DNA from: CBDANO01 sp965197665
GTDB taxonomy: Bacteria > Chloroflexota > Dehalococcoidia > Lucifugimonadales > UBA3495
Reading direction: 5' to 3'
Assembly (NCBI GenBank): GCA_965197665.1
Contig: CBDANO010000001.1
Span: forward strand, 114,610 to 178,609
DNA: 64,000 nt
Shown: in pieces, positions 41,063 to 49,052 of the stretch
Layout of the letters: each line of letters starts with the position of its first letter
How positions within the stretch are numbered: position 1 is the stretch's first letter
The notes under the pieces: generated by a model
Database searches by the model: none
Told to the model about the DNA's origin: nothing
What the model saw: the letters and a program-made list of their open reading frames with translations, nothing else
Position numbers and translations under genes: made by a program

Positions 41063-42610
41063 CTAACTCACGATAGGCTGGGCAATGATCCACAGGCTCA
41101 CCACCGTGTAGAGCACCATCAAGGCCATCATGGGGTACTGGCTGTTCCTAGCAATAGTGCGGTCCCGGAAGGTCCGTATCGACGCCAGGTGGGCCAAATA
41201 CACTGCCATGACATGTCCTATGATTATGACGGCCACCGAGAGGAACCATACCGCCCTGGCGTTTATGATTCCGATATCTATGCGGTAATCGGCGGTGCCG
41301 AACAGGTCCCAACCGTAGCCGAAGGGGTCGGAGGCCAACGGGACGATGAGCTGTCCTTGCACAAGCAAGAAGGTAATGAAGTGAGCGATGTTGTAGGCCA
41401 AGGCAATGGGAATCAGCGAGTAAGCGAATACTCTGGCCAAGTCCAACACTCCCGCACTACTTCCCGCCGCGCCGGACATGAAGTAAGTAAAAATTAGGTA
41501 CACTCCTAGAAAGGCAACCGGGAACAACAGTACGCCTATGGTGTCGGCAACGGTCAGGCTGTTGAAGGCCGCGTAATTGACTACCCCGGAAAATACATCC
41601 ACGACGTAGGTTTGAAAGTCCACCCAGCCGGGGGTGGCGCTGAACCCGTCGAAAGTAACCGTGGCCAGCAACAGGACAACCATGATCAGCTTGTCGTTGG
41701 TCATCCGGCCGATTCTGGACAATCCCGCGGCGAAGGGCCGGAGGTTGAACTCTCTATCTTCGGCCTTTTCGAAACACTCGTAGCAGTTGACGCACTCTTC
41801 TTCTTGGTCCAGACAACACCCATCACAAGTACGGCACAAGTCTTGGCTTCTAACCTTCACTTCCGTGGGAGCGAACCTGGCGAAGAAGCTGAAAACCACC
41901 GAAAATGCCTCGCCGTGCCTCAACCACTGGTGCTTGCCAAAGAGGGCCATGCCGGTCCAAGTGATAACCGAATACACTATGACCATCACGGCCACCCTGT
42001 CCGGCAGCGGCGACTGGGGAAAAGCGTCTTGTATCCAAGTAAAGCAAATGAATAGGACCACGGCCGGCCAGAGTCCCCACCGCTGGGGATAGGCCAACGG
42101 AGGGGAAATCTTGCTTCCCGGCTTGGCCCATCCGTATAACGCCTCAACCCAGCCGAACAGTATTCGCCACGGATTGATGAGGGCCCATACGTTTCCGATC
42201 AGTGCCACGGCAAAGGCCATGCCGACCCACCATATTATCCAGACCATGGTGGGTGCCAGGTTCAACGTGGGAGTATCGTTGCCCACCAGCCCGGCGGCGG
42301 CCACGAGGCCCAAAAGGAAAACGGACAGCAGCCGCAACGGCAGCAGCAACAACGGGTAGGTTAGAACGCCCCGCAGCCACCGGTGTCCAAAGAGGTTGTA
42401 ATGCCAGTAGGCGCCTTCCTTTGGGTTGCCCCGCACGAAGAACCCAATGACGGCAAAGGATAAAGCCACAGCGGCCCCCGCCCCGACCAGGAAATAGCCC
42501 AAAGGGACCGGCAACTCGGTCCTATCTCCAAATCCGTGGGCGTGGACCGGGCCCGCCAGCAGCGCTAATCCCGCGGCGCACAGGGGCAGCGCTGTTTTAA
42601 GCTTGTTCAC
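41063..42610 (-). CDS. Polytopic membrane protein with a cysteine-rich cluster
   Basis: A 515-residue inner-membrane protein. It has a signal-like N-terminus ending AGPVHAHGFGDRTELP and about ten to twelve hydrophobic helices. A hydrophilic loop near residue 265 has CRTCDGC, then CVNCYEC, within about 25 residues: eight Cys in CxxC pairs, a likely metal or Fe-S/zinc site. The first histidines after the signal (HAHGFGDRTELP) could also bind metal. No family function is recognised. It ends an operon of two YtkA-like exported proteins, which suggests metal handling or membrane redox chemistry. Confidence 0.82.
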   Translation of the reverse strand: MNKLKTALPLCAAGLALLAGPVHAHGFGDRTELPVPLGYFLVGAGAAVALSFAVIGFFVRGNPKEGAYWHYNLFGHRWLRGVLTYPLLLLPLRLLSVFLLGLVAAAGLVGNDTPTLNLAPTMVWIIWWVGMAFAVALIGNVWALINPWRILFGWVEALYGWAKPGSKISPPLAYPQRWGLWPAVVLFICFTWIQDAFPQSPLPDRVAVMVIVYSVITWTGMALFGKHQWLRHGEAFSVVFSFFARFAPTEVKVRSQDLCRTCDGCCLDQEEECVNCYECFEKAEDREFNLRPFAAGLSRIGRMTNDKLIMVVLLLATVTFDGFSATPGWVDFQTYVVDVFSGVVNYAAFNSLTVADTIGVLLFPVAFLGVYLIFTYFMSGAAGSSAGVLDLARVFAYSLIPIALAYNIAHFITFLLVQGQLIVPLASDPFGYGWDLFGTADYRIDIGIINARAVWFLSVAVIIIGHVMAVYLAHLASIRTFRDRTIARNSQYPMMALMVLYTVVSLWIIAQPIVS

Positions 42611-42641
42611 TTCATCCGGTTCCTCGGTTCAATCTCGCCGT

Positions 42642-43202
42642 TCACCTTGGTTGTCCTCGGCGCCTCTGCCGGGGCCGCGTTCTTCTCCACGTCCAGAACG
42701 CGAGGGTTAGGACGGCAAGGGCCCCCGCGAACAAAAAGATCAGGTTGAAGCCTCCACCCCTTTGCACGTCGAGGGTTAGGTCCAGGCTGGCTTGACCCAA
42801 AGCGCCGTCCACTTCCAGGGTCAAGACCCATTGGCCTTCCGTATTCAGGGGAATGTCCGCGTCGTAATACTGAGGGCTTTGGGGGGTATTTACGGCTTGA
42901 GTTGGCCCCACGTTGACGGCCCCTTCAGGCCCCGATGCCGTGAGCCTTACGGCAGCATCGGTAATGGTTGCTCCGGTACCCGCATCCTTGACCTGGATGC
43001 TCAGGTGCAGATTGCCGACCTTGGGACTGCCGGGAAGAAAGCCAACCTGAAGCTCATAAGGCCCGGCGAGGGCGCTCTTGACCACCTGGCGGGTAGCGCC
43101 GTTCGCCGACGCACGCTCCAGATCATGAGGAACCCCTAGGAAAGCGGTCGCCAGCACTAGGGCGCAGGTTATCCCCATGGGCGTTGCGGCGTTCCTAGTC
43201 AT
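42642..43202 (-). CDS. YtkA/FixH-like exported protein (paralog 2)
   Basis: A 186-residue protein: N-terminal membrane anchor or signal, an Ig-like beta domain of YtkA/FixH type (GPYELQVGFLPGSPKVGNLHLSIQVKD...AAVRLTASGPEG), and a C-terminal helix FNLIFLFAGALAVLTLAFWTW with a basic tail. So most of the protein faces outward. Start at 43202 fits an ATGA overlap with the upstream paralog; an upstream start at 43283 would overlap it by 85 bases. Relatives occur with copper and cytochrome oxidase genes, but the role is not known. Confidence 0.78.
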   Translation of the reverse strand: MTRNAATPMGITCALVLATAFLGVPHDLERASANGATRQVVKSALAGPYELQVGFLPGSPKVGNLHLSIQVKDAGTGATITDAAVRLTASGPEGAVNVGPTQAVNTPQSPQYYDADIPLNTEGQWVLTLEVDGALGQASLDLTLDVQRGGGFNLIFLFAGALAVLTLAFWTWRRTRPRQRRRGQPR

Positions 43203-43810
43203 CTTTCTCTTCGGCGGCCTCGGCGTGATGGTCTTTGCGGGTCCGCCGGCTTGGCCCCCGAGCGGTGTTTTCGGACAACCCAAGCCGTTGCCCCCAAGCC
43301 CGCCACGGCCAGCGGCGCCGCAACGATGGCCCAGTTGAAACCGCCGCCACCAGTAGCCCGGCCCTCGGGGACCTCCAGCGGGACTTCGACTACGGTGTCG
43401 CCCAGAGGGCTGTTCATCGCTATCTCAAAGGTCCAAGCGCCCGGCTCGTTAAGGGACAGGTCCAGCTCGTAGTCCCACGCCTGGAAGTAGTTCCAGGCTC
43501 GGAAGGGGCCGACCACCTCGGGCTGACCGGCTACCCGGGCCCGTACCTCCACCACGGCGTCGGTCACGGGCCGCTGGTCTGATGCCAACTTGACGGAAAT
43601 GTGGAGGTTTCCCACGCCTGGGTCCGGGGGCCAAATCCCCACAATGTATTCGTAGGGACCCGCCGCGCCTTGGGCGATGGGCACAGTGAGGCCGTTGGCG
43701 TCGGACTTTTGCGGTCGCATCACGGCATATGCCGCGGCCGCGACTAGCAACGAAGCCGCCGCAACTAGCAACGCCCAGCGATGGACGGGATGCCCCGCGG
43801 GATGAAACAT
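43199..43810 (-). CDS. YtkA/FixH-like exported protein (paralog 1)
   Basis: A 203-residue paralog of the next gene: signal/anchor helix WALLVAAASLLVAAAAYAV, beta domain GPYEYIVGIWPPDPGVGNLHISVKL, and C-terminal helix FNWAIVAAPLAVAGLGATAWVV with a basic tail. Both share GPYE...VG...P..GNLH(I/L)S. The four-base ATGA overlap shows co-translation. It is the first gene of the three-gene membrane operon. Confidence 0.78.
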   Translation of the reverse strand: MFHPAGHPVHRWALLVAAASLLVAAAAYAVMRPQKSDANGLTVPIAQGAAGPYEYIVGIWPPDPGVGNLHISVKLASDQRPVTDAVVEVRARVAGQPEVVGPFRAWNYFQAWDYELDLSLNEPGAWTFEIAMNSPLGDTVVEVPLEVPEGRATGGGGFNWAIVAAPLAVAGLGATAWVVRKHRSGAKPADPQRPSRRGRRRER

Positions 43811-44241
43811 GGGGTCTCCTCAACAACGCTTTTTCTGGAGTAACGAATTACCAACCGAACCCAACGCTCCTCAATGCTGACGGCGTGCCGGGAACTGGTT
43901 GGAGCGGAGGGATGGGACTATACGCTGGGAGGCCTCTTCAGAGGGGGATTAGGGGCCGCCACCAAAGACCAACCGGACAACGTCGACTAACCGATTCGGG
44001 CGCCACCAGCAAATTATAGCCCGCCGTCCAAGGCAAGGTCTATCGCGGCGGATTAGCCCGCCTACAGCCTAGCGGCCCCTTGCCCGCGTCCCGCGCGGCA
44101 AGTGCGCCTGCTCGGTATTCGTCGGACCCTCTGGGGAAGCAGTGTCCGGACCGGGCAATCCAGCTTTGAGCAAGGCCGCGTCTTGGGACACTGCCTGGAT
44201 TCGTCTCATCAACTCTGAGCAGTTATCGCGGCCGGTCTTTC
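43811..44241. other. Intergenic region without a supported gene
   Basis: About 430 bases between the divergent YtkA operon and the NYN gene. Short open frames here have no recognisable protein character. It should hold the YtkA operon promoter, which I could not place with confidence. Confidence 0.3.
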
Positions 44242-44271
44242 TTGACTCTCACGCTGAGGGCGGCTTACACT
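44242..44271 (+). promoter_or_regulatory. Promoter of the NYN-LOTUS gene
   Basis: TTGACT (44242-44247), 18 bases and TACACT (44266-44271) lie about 40 bases before the ATG. Confidence 0.55.
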
Positions 44272-44309
44272 GACTCGATTAGTAAGCCCCTGACGGATGT
44301 ATTGCAAGA

Positions 44310-46001
44310 ATGAACGGACCGCTAAACTTGGGTGAAGACGTAGCCCTATTTCTCGACTGGGAAAACTTCAAGATCAGCCTGGCAACAGGCCGCCGCACGC
44401 CTAATGTTTCGGCGCTGAAAGAGGAGGTGTCCAATCTGGGGCGCGTCGTCGTGGCCAAAGCCTACGCCGACTGGGTCACTAGGACTCCTGAGTTGAAGGG
44501 GGCCAGTCAGTTCATAAACGACCCTCCGGCCCTCTATGCGGCAGGAATAGAACCGGTTTACGTGCCCACCAGGTTGTTCACCGGCGCCGCCGGGAGTCCT
44601 CACGGGCATCACGTGACAGTGAAAAACAGCGTAGACGTGAAAATGACCGCCGACTGCATAGAGTGCGCCCACTCCTATCCCAACATCGCTACCTTCGTGC
44701 TGGTGTCCGGCGACTCCGACTTCATCCACGTGGTGAATACTTTGCGGACCATGGGCAAGCGAGTGTTCATCATCGGGGTTTCCTGGGCCACCTCCCGCCG
44801 GCTGGCCGACCAAGTGGACGGGCTGATTTTATACGACGTTGACGTAGACCCCGTTAGCGCGCCCGAGCCGGCGGCTATAAGCAACGGACGGCCACATTCT
44901 CGCAGCAGCGGGACGGCCCAGCCGGAGTTGGGGGCCGTCATCAAGGAAATAGAAGATATCGTCCGGAGTGAGCGCCACGCCGGAGGCACGCCCCTTTTGA
45001 CGTCTATCAAGCAACGGCTGATGCGCCGGTTCCCCGGGTTCGACGAAAAGCAGCTGGGCTTTTCCGGCTTCAAGAAGCTCATGTCCCGAGCGGCCCAGGA
45101 AAGCAACATAAAGCTAACTACCGCCGGTCTGGTGGACTGGGCTACTATGGCCGACGAACCGGCCCCGTCCGAAGCCGACTTGAGGGCCGGCGCCGCAAGA
45201 GGGCAAGCTGCAACCCTCAAGGGCCGCCCCTCCGCCGCGGTCCCGTCGAAACCGGAAGTCGAAGAACCGGCTGCGTCTACGGACGCGGCTGCGGGTCCGG
45301 AGGAATCGACGGAAATTAGCGACGGCCCGGCGCCGGCAGCCAGCCTAGACTCGGTCCCGGCCCAGCCGGAGGCCGCGCTGCCCGCTGCCAAAATATCCCC
45401 TAGTCTCGCCGCCTTAATGTCGGAGTCAACCGCCCATCTGCAACTGCCGGAAGTCCCCGGCGACCAGATGGATTTCGATCGGATCTCGGACCTAATCGTC
45501 ATGGCGGACACCCTGGAACACCGGGAAGGGATCAGCCACGTGGCGTTCAACTTCCTAGTATCGGAAGTATGCCAGGCCTTGGAACAGGGTTTGGCGGCGG
45601 AGCAAGAGGAAATTTCCCAGCACTGGGCCCAAGCCTATTCCAAGAGTTACGTGAGCAAGATGTTCCGCGTTCTTAGCGACGGGGACATGTTCAAGCGCGG
45701 GTGGCACTCCTGGCGGGACGACAAGTCCGGCCGTCAACGACGGCGGCGTACCTTCAATCTGGCCCGCGAGCACCGCGTTGTCGAACAGGTGCTCAAGAAC
45801 AGGGCGCCCGGTAATTCCGCGGAAGCCGTTGTGACTTTGGCGCCGGACCCTGTCCCACCGGGCCCCGTACCAGAGGAAGGCTACGCGTCGGTGTCACTGG
45901 TGTCACTCCCTGGTGAACCGGAACCGGGTGAAGAAAAGCAGGACGGACGGGGGAAGCCGGAAGGTTCTTTCTTGTCCAGAATCTTCCGCGCTGGCGCGTA
46001 G
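44310..46001 (+). CDS. NYN-domain ribonuclease-like protein with OST-HTH/LOTUS domain
   Basis: A 563-residue protein. Residues about 8-180 form a PIN-like NYN (LabA/DUF88) domain: FLDWENFK, VKNSVDVKMTADC and LVSGDSDFIHVVNTLR give the acidic metal-binding residues of a nuclease. About 208-285 is an OST-HTH/LOTUS domain (VIKEIEDIVRSERHAGG...LSIKQRLMRRFPGF), which binds RNA, especially structured or G-rich RNA. A Pro/Ala/Glu-rich linker (about 285-385) follows, then a second helical, basic domain (about 385-510, ending GRQRRRRTFN). The layout recalls eukaryotic MARF1 and bacterial LOTUS-NYN proteins. Likely an RNA-targeting nuclease; target unknown. Single gene with its own promoter. Confidence 0.86.
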   Translation: MNGPLNLGEDVALFLDWENFKISLATGRRTPNVSALKEEVSNLGRVVVAKAYADWVTRTPELKGASQFINDPPALYAAGIEPVYVPTRLFTGAAGSPHGHHVTVKNSVDVKMTADCIECAHSYPNIATFVLVSGDSDFIHVVNTLRTMGKRVFIIGVSWATSRRLADQVDGLILYDVDVDPVSAPEPAAISNGRPHSRSSGTAQPELGAVIKEIEDIVRSERHAGGTPLLTSIKQRLMRRFPGFDEKQLGFSGFKKLMSRAAQESNIKLTTAGLVDWATMADEPAPSEADLRAGAARGQAATLKGRPSAAVPSKPEVEEPAASTDAAAGPEESTEISDGPAPAASLDSVPAQPEAALPAAKISPSLAALMSESTAHLQLPEVPGDQMDFDRISDLIVMADTLEHREGISHVAFNFLVSEVCQALEQGLAAEQEEISQHWAQAYSKSYVSKMFRVLSDGDMFKRGWHSWRDDKSGRQRRRRTFNLAREHRVVEQVLKNRAPGNSAEAVVTLAPDPVPPGPVPEEGYASVSLVSLPGEPEPGEEKQDGRGKPEGSFLSRIFRAGA

Positions 46002-46074
46002 GGGTAGTTACTGGTCTCATCCCCCAACATAGCTCCCCGCCGACAAGCCCCCAAATCCAAGGCCTGCCCGATAC

Positions 46075-47304
46075 TCACATGTCGAGTATGAGGGTGGACC
46101 ACCCGAAGTCCCGGGCGCCCAGACCCTCCGCCGTGTAGGGGTGATAATACTCGCGGAACCCCGACTTTTCGATACATTCCCGGCTCTTGGCTGCTATGGT
46201 GTCGGCTAAGCCAGTGTAGCCGTGGCGCCGCAACCCGTGGGACAAGAACCAGTTGGTGTTGATCCAACTGGGGCCGCGCCAAATGAAACCGTGAGGATTG
46301 CCCGGTAGGAACTTCGGGTCGGAGGCAGGAACCGAAGGCAGCGGGTAGGGTGTCCAGAAATGTTCCGGCGCGGTGATCCAATCGTCAACCAACCGCTCGA
46401 CGATGGGGCGGGGCAGGTCCTCCAGAATCAGGGGCATCAATGAGCTGATCGTGACCACCTTGATGGGGGTTTCCGCCCTCCCGGATAAGTCGAAGAAAGC
46501 GCCGGTTTCTTCGTCCCAGCATTTGCTCAGCAGAGCATTGCGGGCCTTTTCCGCCTCTCGCTCGAACTCCTCAGCCTCTGGCGATTGACCCAAGAGCCGC
46601 CCCAGAGACCGGAGGCCCATGACGTAAATGGAGTTGACCAGCACATCTTCGAAATGAAAGACGTCGGCGGCAAGGATACGCCGGTCGTCGCCGCGCATAG
46701 GCTCATAGTCCTCGTACACTTTTTTCAGCGCGGTAATGAACCCCTTGTTGGACAACTCTTCCAGGCCCAACACGTCGTCGTACTTGGGGGAGCAATCGGT
46801 GCCGGCCTCTTCCGGTTGGATTACCGCGATGAGGCCGTCGTCATCTGGATCCCGCACCCTTCGAAGCCAACGATAGTAGGCGGTCAGTACCGGCAGCGCC
46901 CCGTCCCGGAAGGCATCATCCCCAGTCGCTTGGTAAATCCGTTCCACCGCATAAGCAATGATCGGCGGCTGCATGGTGGCGCTGTAATTCGGGGAGGTCC
47001 GGCCCACGATGTTGTGACGGAGGAATTCCGGCTGTTTCTCCATCTCCCAAAAAATTATGTGGGGAATGAAACCGCCGTGCAGGGCCGCGCTCATCAGGGT
47101 GTTCATCTCAGCCTTGGCTTGGTCTGGGTCCAAGTGAATCAAGGCAATAGCGTGGAAGCACGAGTCCCAAAACCACTGGAACGGGTATCCCGTCAGGGAA
47201 GGGCAGACGAAGCTGTAGGCTTTGCCGTTCCAGTCGGCCACGCCGCGCCTAAGGTTGCTCAACAGTATTTTTCGGGCTGCTTCCTCCAGCGCCTGCCGGT
47301 CCAT
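46075..47304 (-). CDS. GH63/trehalase-like glycoside hydrolase
   Basis: A 409-residue (alpha/alpha)6-barrel hydrolase resembling GH63 mannosylglycerate/glucosylglycerate hydrolases: FQWFWDSCFHAIAL, GRTSPNYSATMQPPIIAYAVERIY, DVLVNSIYVMGLRSLG and GFIWRGPSWINTNWFLSHGLRR. Acidic residues suited to an inverting mechanism are present. The neighbour upstream is a GT4 glycosyltransferase, so the pair may make and break a small glycoside such as a compatible solute. The exact substrate is open. Confidence 0.82.
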   Translation of the reverse strand: MDRQALEEAARKILLSNLRRGVADWNGKAYSFVCPSLTGYPFQWFWDSCFHAIALIHLDPDQAKAEMNTLMSAALHGGFIPHIIFWEMEKQPEFLRHNIVGRTSPNYSATMQPPIIAYAVERIYQATGDDAFRDGALPVLTAYYRWLRRVRDPDDDGLIAVIQPEEAGTDCSPKYDDVLGLEELSNKGFITALKKVYEDYEPMRGDDRRILAADVFHFEDVLVNSIYVMGLRSLGRLLGQSPEAEEFEREAEKARNALLSKCWDEETGAFFDLSGRAETPIKVVTISSLMPLILEDLPRPIVERLVDDWITAPEHFWTPYPLPSVPASDPKFLPGNPHGFIWRGPSWINTNWFLSHGLRRHGYTGLADTIAAKSRECIEKSGFREYYHPYTAEGLGARDFGWSTLILDM

Positions 47305-47427
47305 GTCAAGACCCTCTATGCCAGTTTCTTTTTGCCGCTGAGACCGGAAGGTTTGCCGGTCCCAGCGGTGTTTCGACCACTGGTTGAGTAATACCGCATT
47401 CGAGTTTGCCCCGGCGCTCTTGGCGCG

Positions 47428-48648
47428 TCAGGCCGCGTAGATGCTCAAATATCTTTCCGCCACCGCCGGCCAAGTGAATTCGGACAAGGCGTACTCCCGG
47501 GCTTCCCAGCCCAGCCGGTTGCGGTACCCGTCGTCGTTAACCAACCGGACCAGGTGCTGCACTGCGGCATCGTGATCGAACTTGTTGACGACTTCGGCGC
47601 CTTGAAGCAGCAACTCCCGATTAGCTCCGACGTCGTGGGTCAGGACCGGCACGCCGTGGGCCATAGCCTCGAAAAACACCAACCCGAAGGCCTCGTAGCG
47701 GGAGAACAAAGCAAACAGGTCCGCCTTGGAATACCAGGAAGCCAGCTCTCCGTCGGATAATTCTCCGGTCAGCACGACCCGGTCTTCCAAGCCGTGGGCT
47801 TCGATTTCTTGAAGGAGGGTCGCCTCGTCGCCTTCATCTCGGCCAACCAAGACCAGCTTTGCCGGATATTGGAGTTGGTCTCGCGCTCTCAAGTAAACGT
47901 GAAGAAGCCAGTTCTGACCTTTGTGACGCCCTAGCCGCCCCACGCACAGTATGGTAAAGGGGTTGCTCTCGCCGTAGACTTCTTCATCTACCCTTTCCGG
48001 CCTTTGAGGCGATGGACCGGCGGAGCTGTCATTCTCGCCTGGCGGCGCCGGCAGCGCGGCGCCCCATCCAATAATCGTTTGCTTCTTCTCCGGTACCCAG
48101 TAGGCGCGGCGGACCAACCCGGCTTCCAGCCTCGTCAGGGAAACCACCCGGTCTACCGCCTTGCAGATGAACCAGTTGACCGGACGGAGCCACCACCGAC
48201 TGGGAGGCAACGTATGAAAGGACGGCGTAAACACGAACCGGGCCCGCCGCCGGTACCAGAGCCACGCCCAGAAATGCCCCCAGAACCAACCGTCCCCAAC
48301 GAAGTGGATGACGTTGGGGTCGAATTCCTTGAGGTAATGTCGTATTCGGAGCGGGGAGAACCACACCAGCGGCACCGAGTGCCACGGCAAGGAACGTCCG
48401 GGATACCCGGAAAGGCGAAAAATCGCTATGCCTTCGGCGGTTGTTTCGCGGTCGGCCCAGTCTTTCTGAGGTACTCGGGGAAAGGAGTATTTGGTGGTGA
48501 GGACTCCCGCCGCCTCCACACGGGGAGATTTTTGAATCTGGAATGTGAGTTGCTCGATGGCGCGTTCGATGCCCCCCAGGTAGGGCCGAAAGTACGGGGT
48601 CAAGAACAGCACGCGCAGCCGCGTATCTTCCACGGGGGGAACGGTCAC
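47428..48648 (-). CDS. Glycosyltransferase family 4
   Basis: A 406-residue GT-B glycosyltransferase: LRVLFLTPYFRPYLGGIERAIEQL at the N-terminus, LCVGRLGRHKGQNWLLHVYLRA and the EX7E region SRYEAFGLVFFEAMAHGVPVLTHDVGANRELL. Uses an NDP-sugar donor; acceptor unknown. Its GTG start (48648) overlaps the stop of the restriction-enzyme remnant (GTGA). The GH63-like gene follows after 123 bases. Confidence 0.9.
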   Translation of the reverse strand: MTVPPVEDTRLRVLFLTPYFRPYLGGIERAIEQLTFQIQKSPRVEAAGVLTTKYSFPRVPQKDWADRETTAEGIAIFRLSGYPGRSLPWHSVPLVWFSPLRIRHYLKEFDPNVIHFVGDGWFWGHFWAWLWYRRRARFVFTPSFHTLPPSRWWLRPVNWFICKAVDRVVSLTRLEAGLVRRAYWVPEKKQTIIGWGAALPAPPGENDSSAGPSPQRPERVDEEVYGESNPFTILCVGRLGRHKGQNWLLHVYLRARDQLQYPAKLVLVGRDEGDEATLLQEIEAHGLEDRVVLTGELSDGELASWYSKADLFALFSRYEAFGLVFFEAMAHGVPVLTHDVGANRELLLQGAEVVNKFDHDAAVQHLVRLVNDDGYRNRLGWEAREYALSEFTWPAVAERYLSIYAA

Positions 48649-49000
48649 GGCACTATACCAATCACCACGAGGGGGACAGCCGGCACTCCTCTTCCCTCAC
48701 GAATAAGGTTGAACAATTCCCCCTCGTAGTAAGGCACGCCGGAAGACATCTCTTCCTGCAACCGCTTCATAGGCAAGACCTCAACACCCACGTCAATCAC
48801 GTCCCCAACAAAGAAGGCTAGGTGCTTTACGAAGAGATCATAGGCAACCGCGAAGTACTTGCCAAACTGAACCTCGACTGCCACGCGATTTTTTACGAAG
48901 TCGGTTTTACCGACTCTCTAACAGCTACGGCTTCTGGTGGAGAGGCGTCATTCCCCGGATGCTGGGACGTCATCGAAAAAAGTTATACCACAGGCCCAAA
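48645..49000 (-). pseudogene. C-terminal remnant of a BglII-type restriction endonuclease
   Basis: The minus strand encodes FVKNRVAVEVQFGKYFAVAY, then DVIDVGVEVLPMKRLQEEMS, SGVPYYEGELFNLIREG and AVPLVVIGI. This matches my recollection of the C-terminal half of BglII/BstYI-type restriction enzymes, including the ExQ (E-V-Q) part of their active site. The frame has a stop at 48918-48920. Further upstream, matching-looking fragments (FFDDVPASGE, EAVAVRESVKPTS) are in other frames, so the gene is frameshifted and its N-terminus is gone. A GTG at 48884 could still give a 79-residue product. No methyltransferase gene is adjacent. Confidence 0.65.
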
Positions 49001-49052
49001 CTTTACGACAGGCCGCATTGACACGATTTGTCGGCCCTCCATCTCCCTGTCA

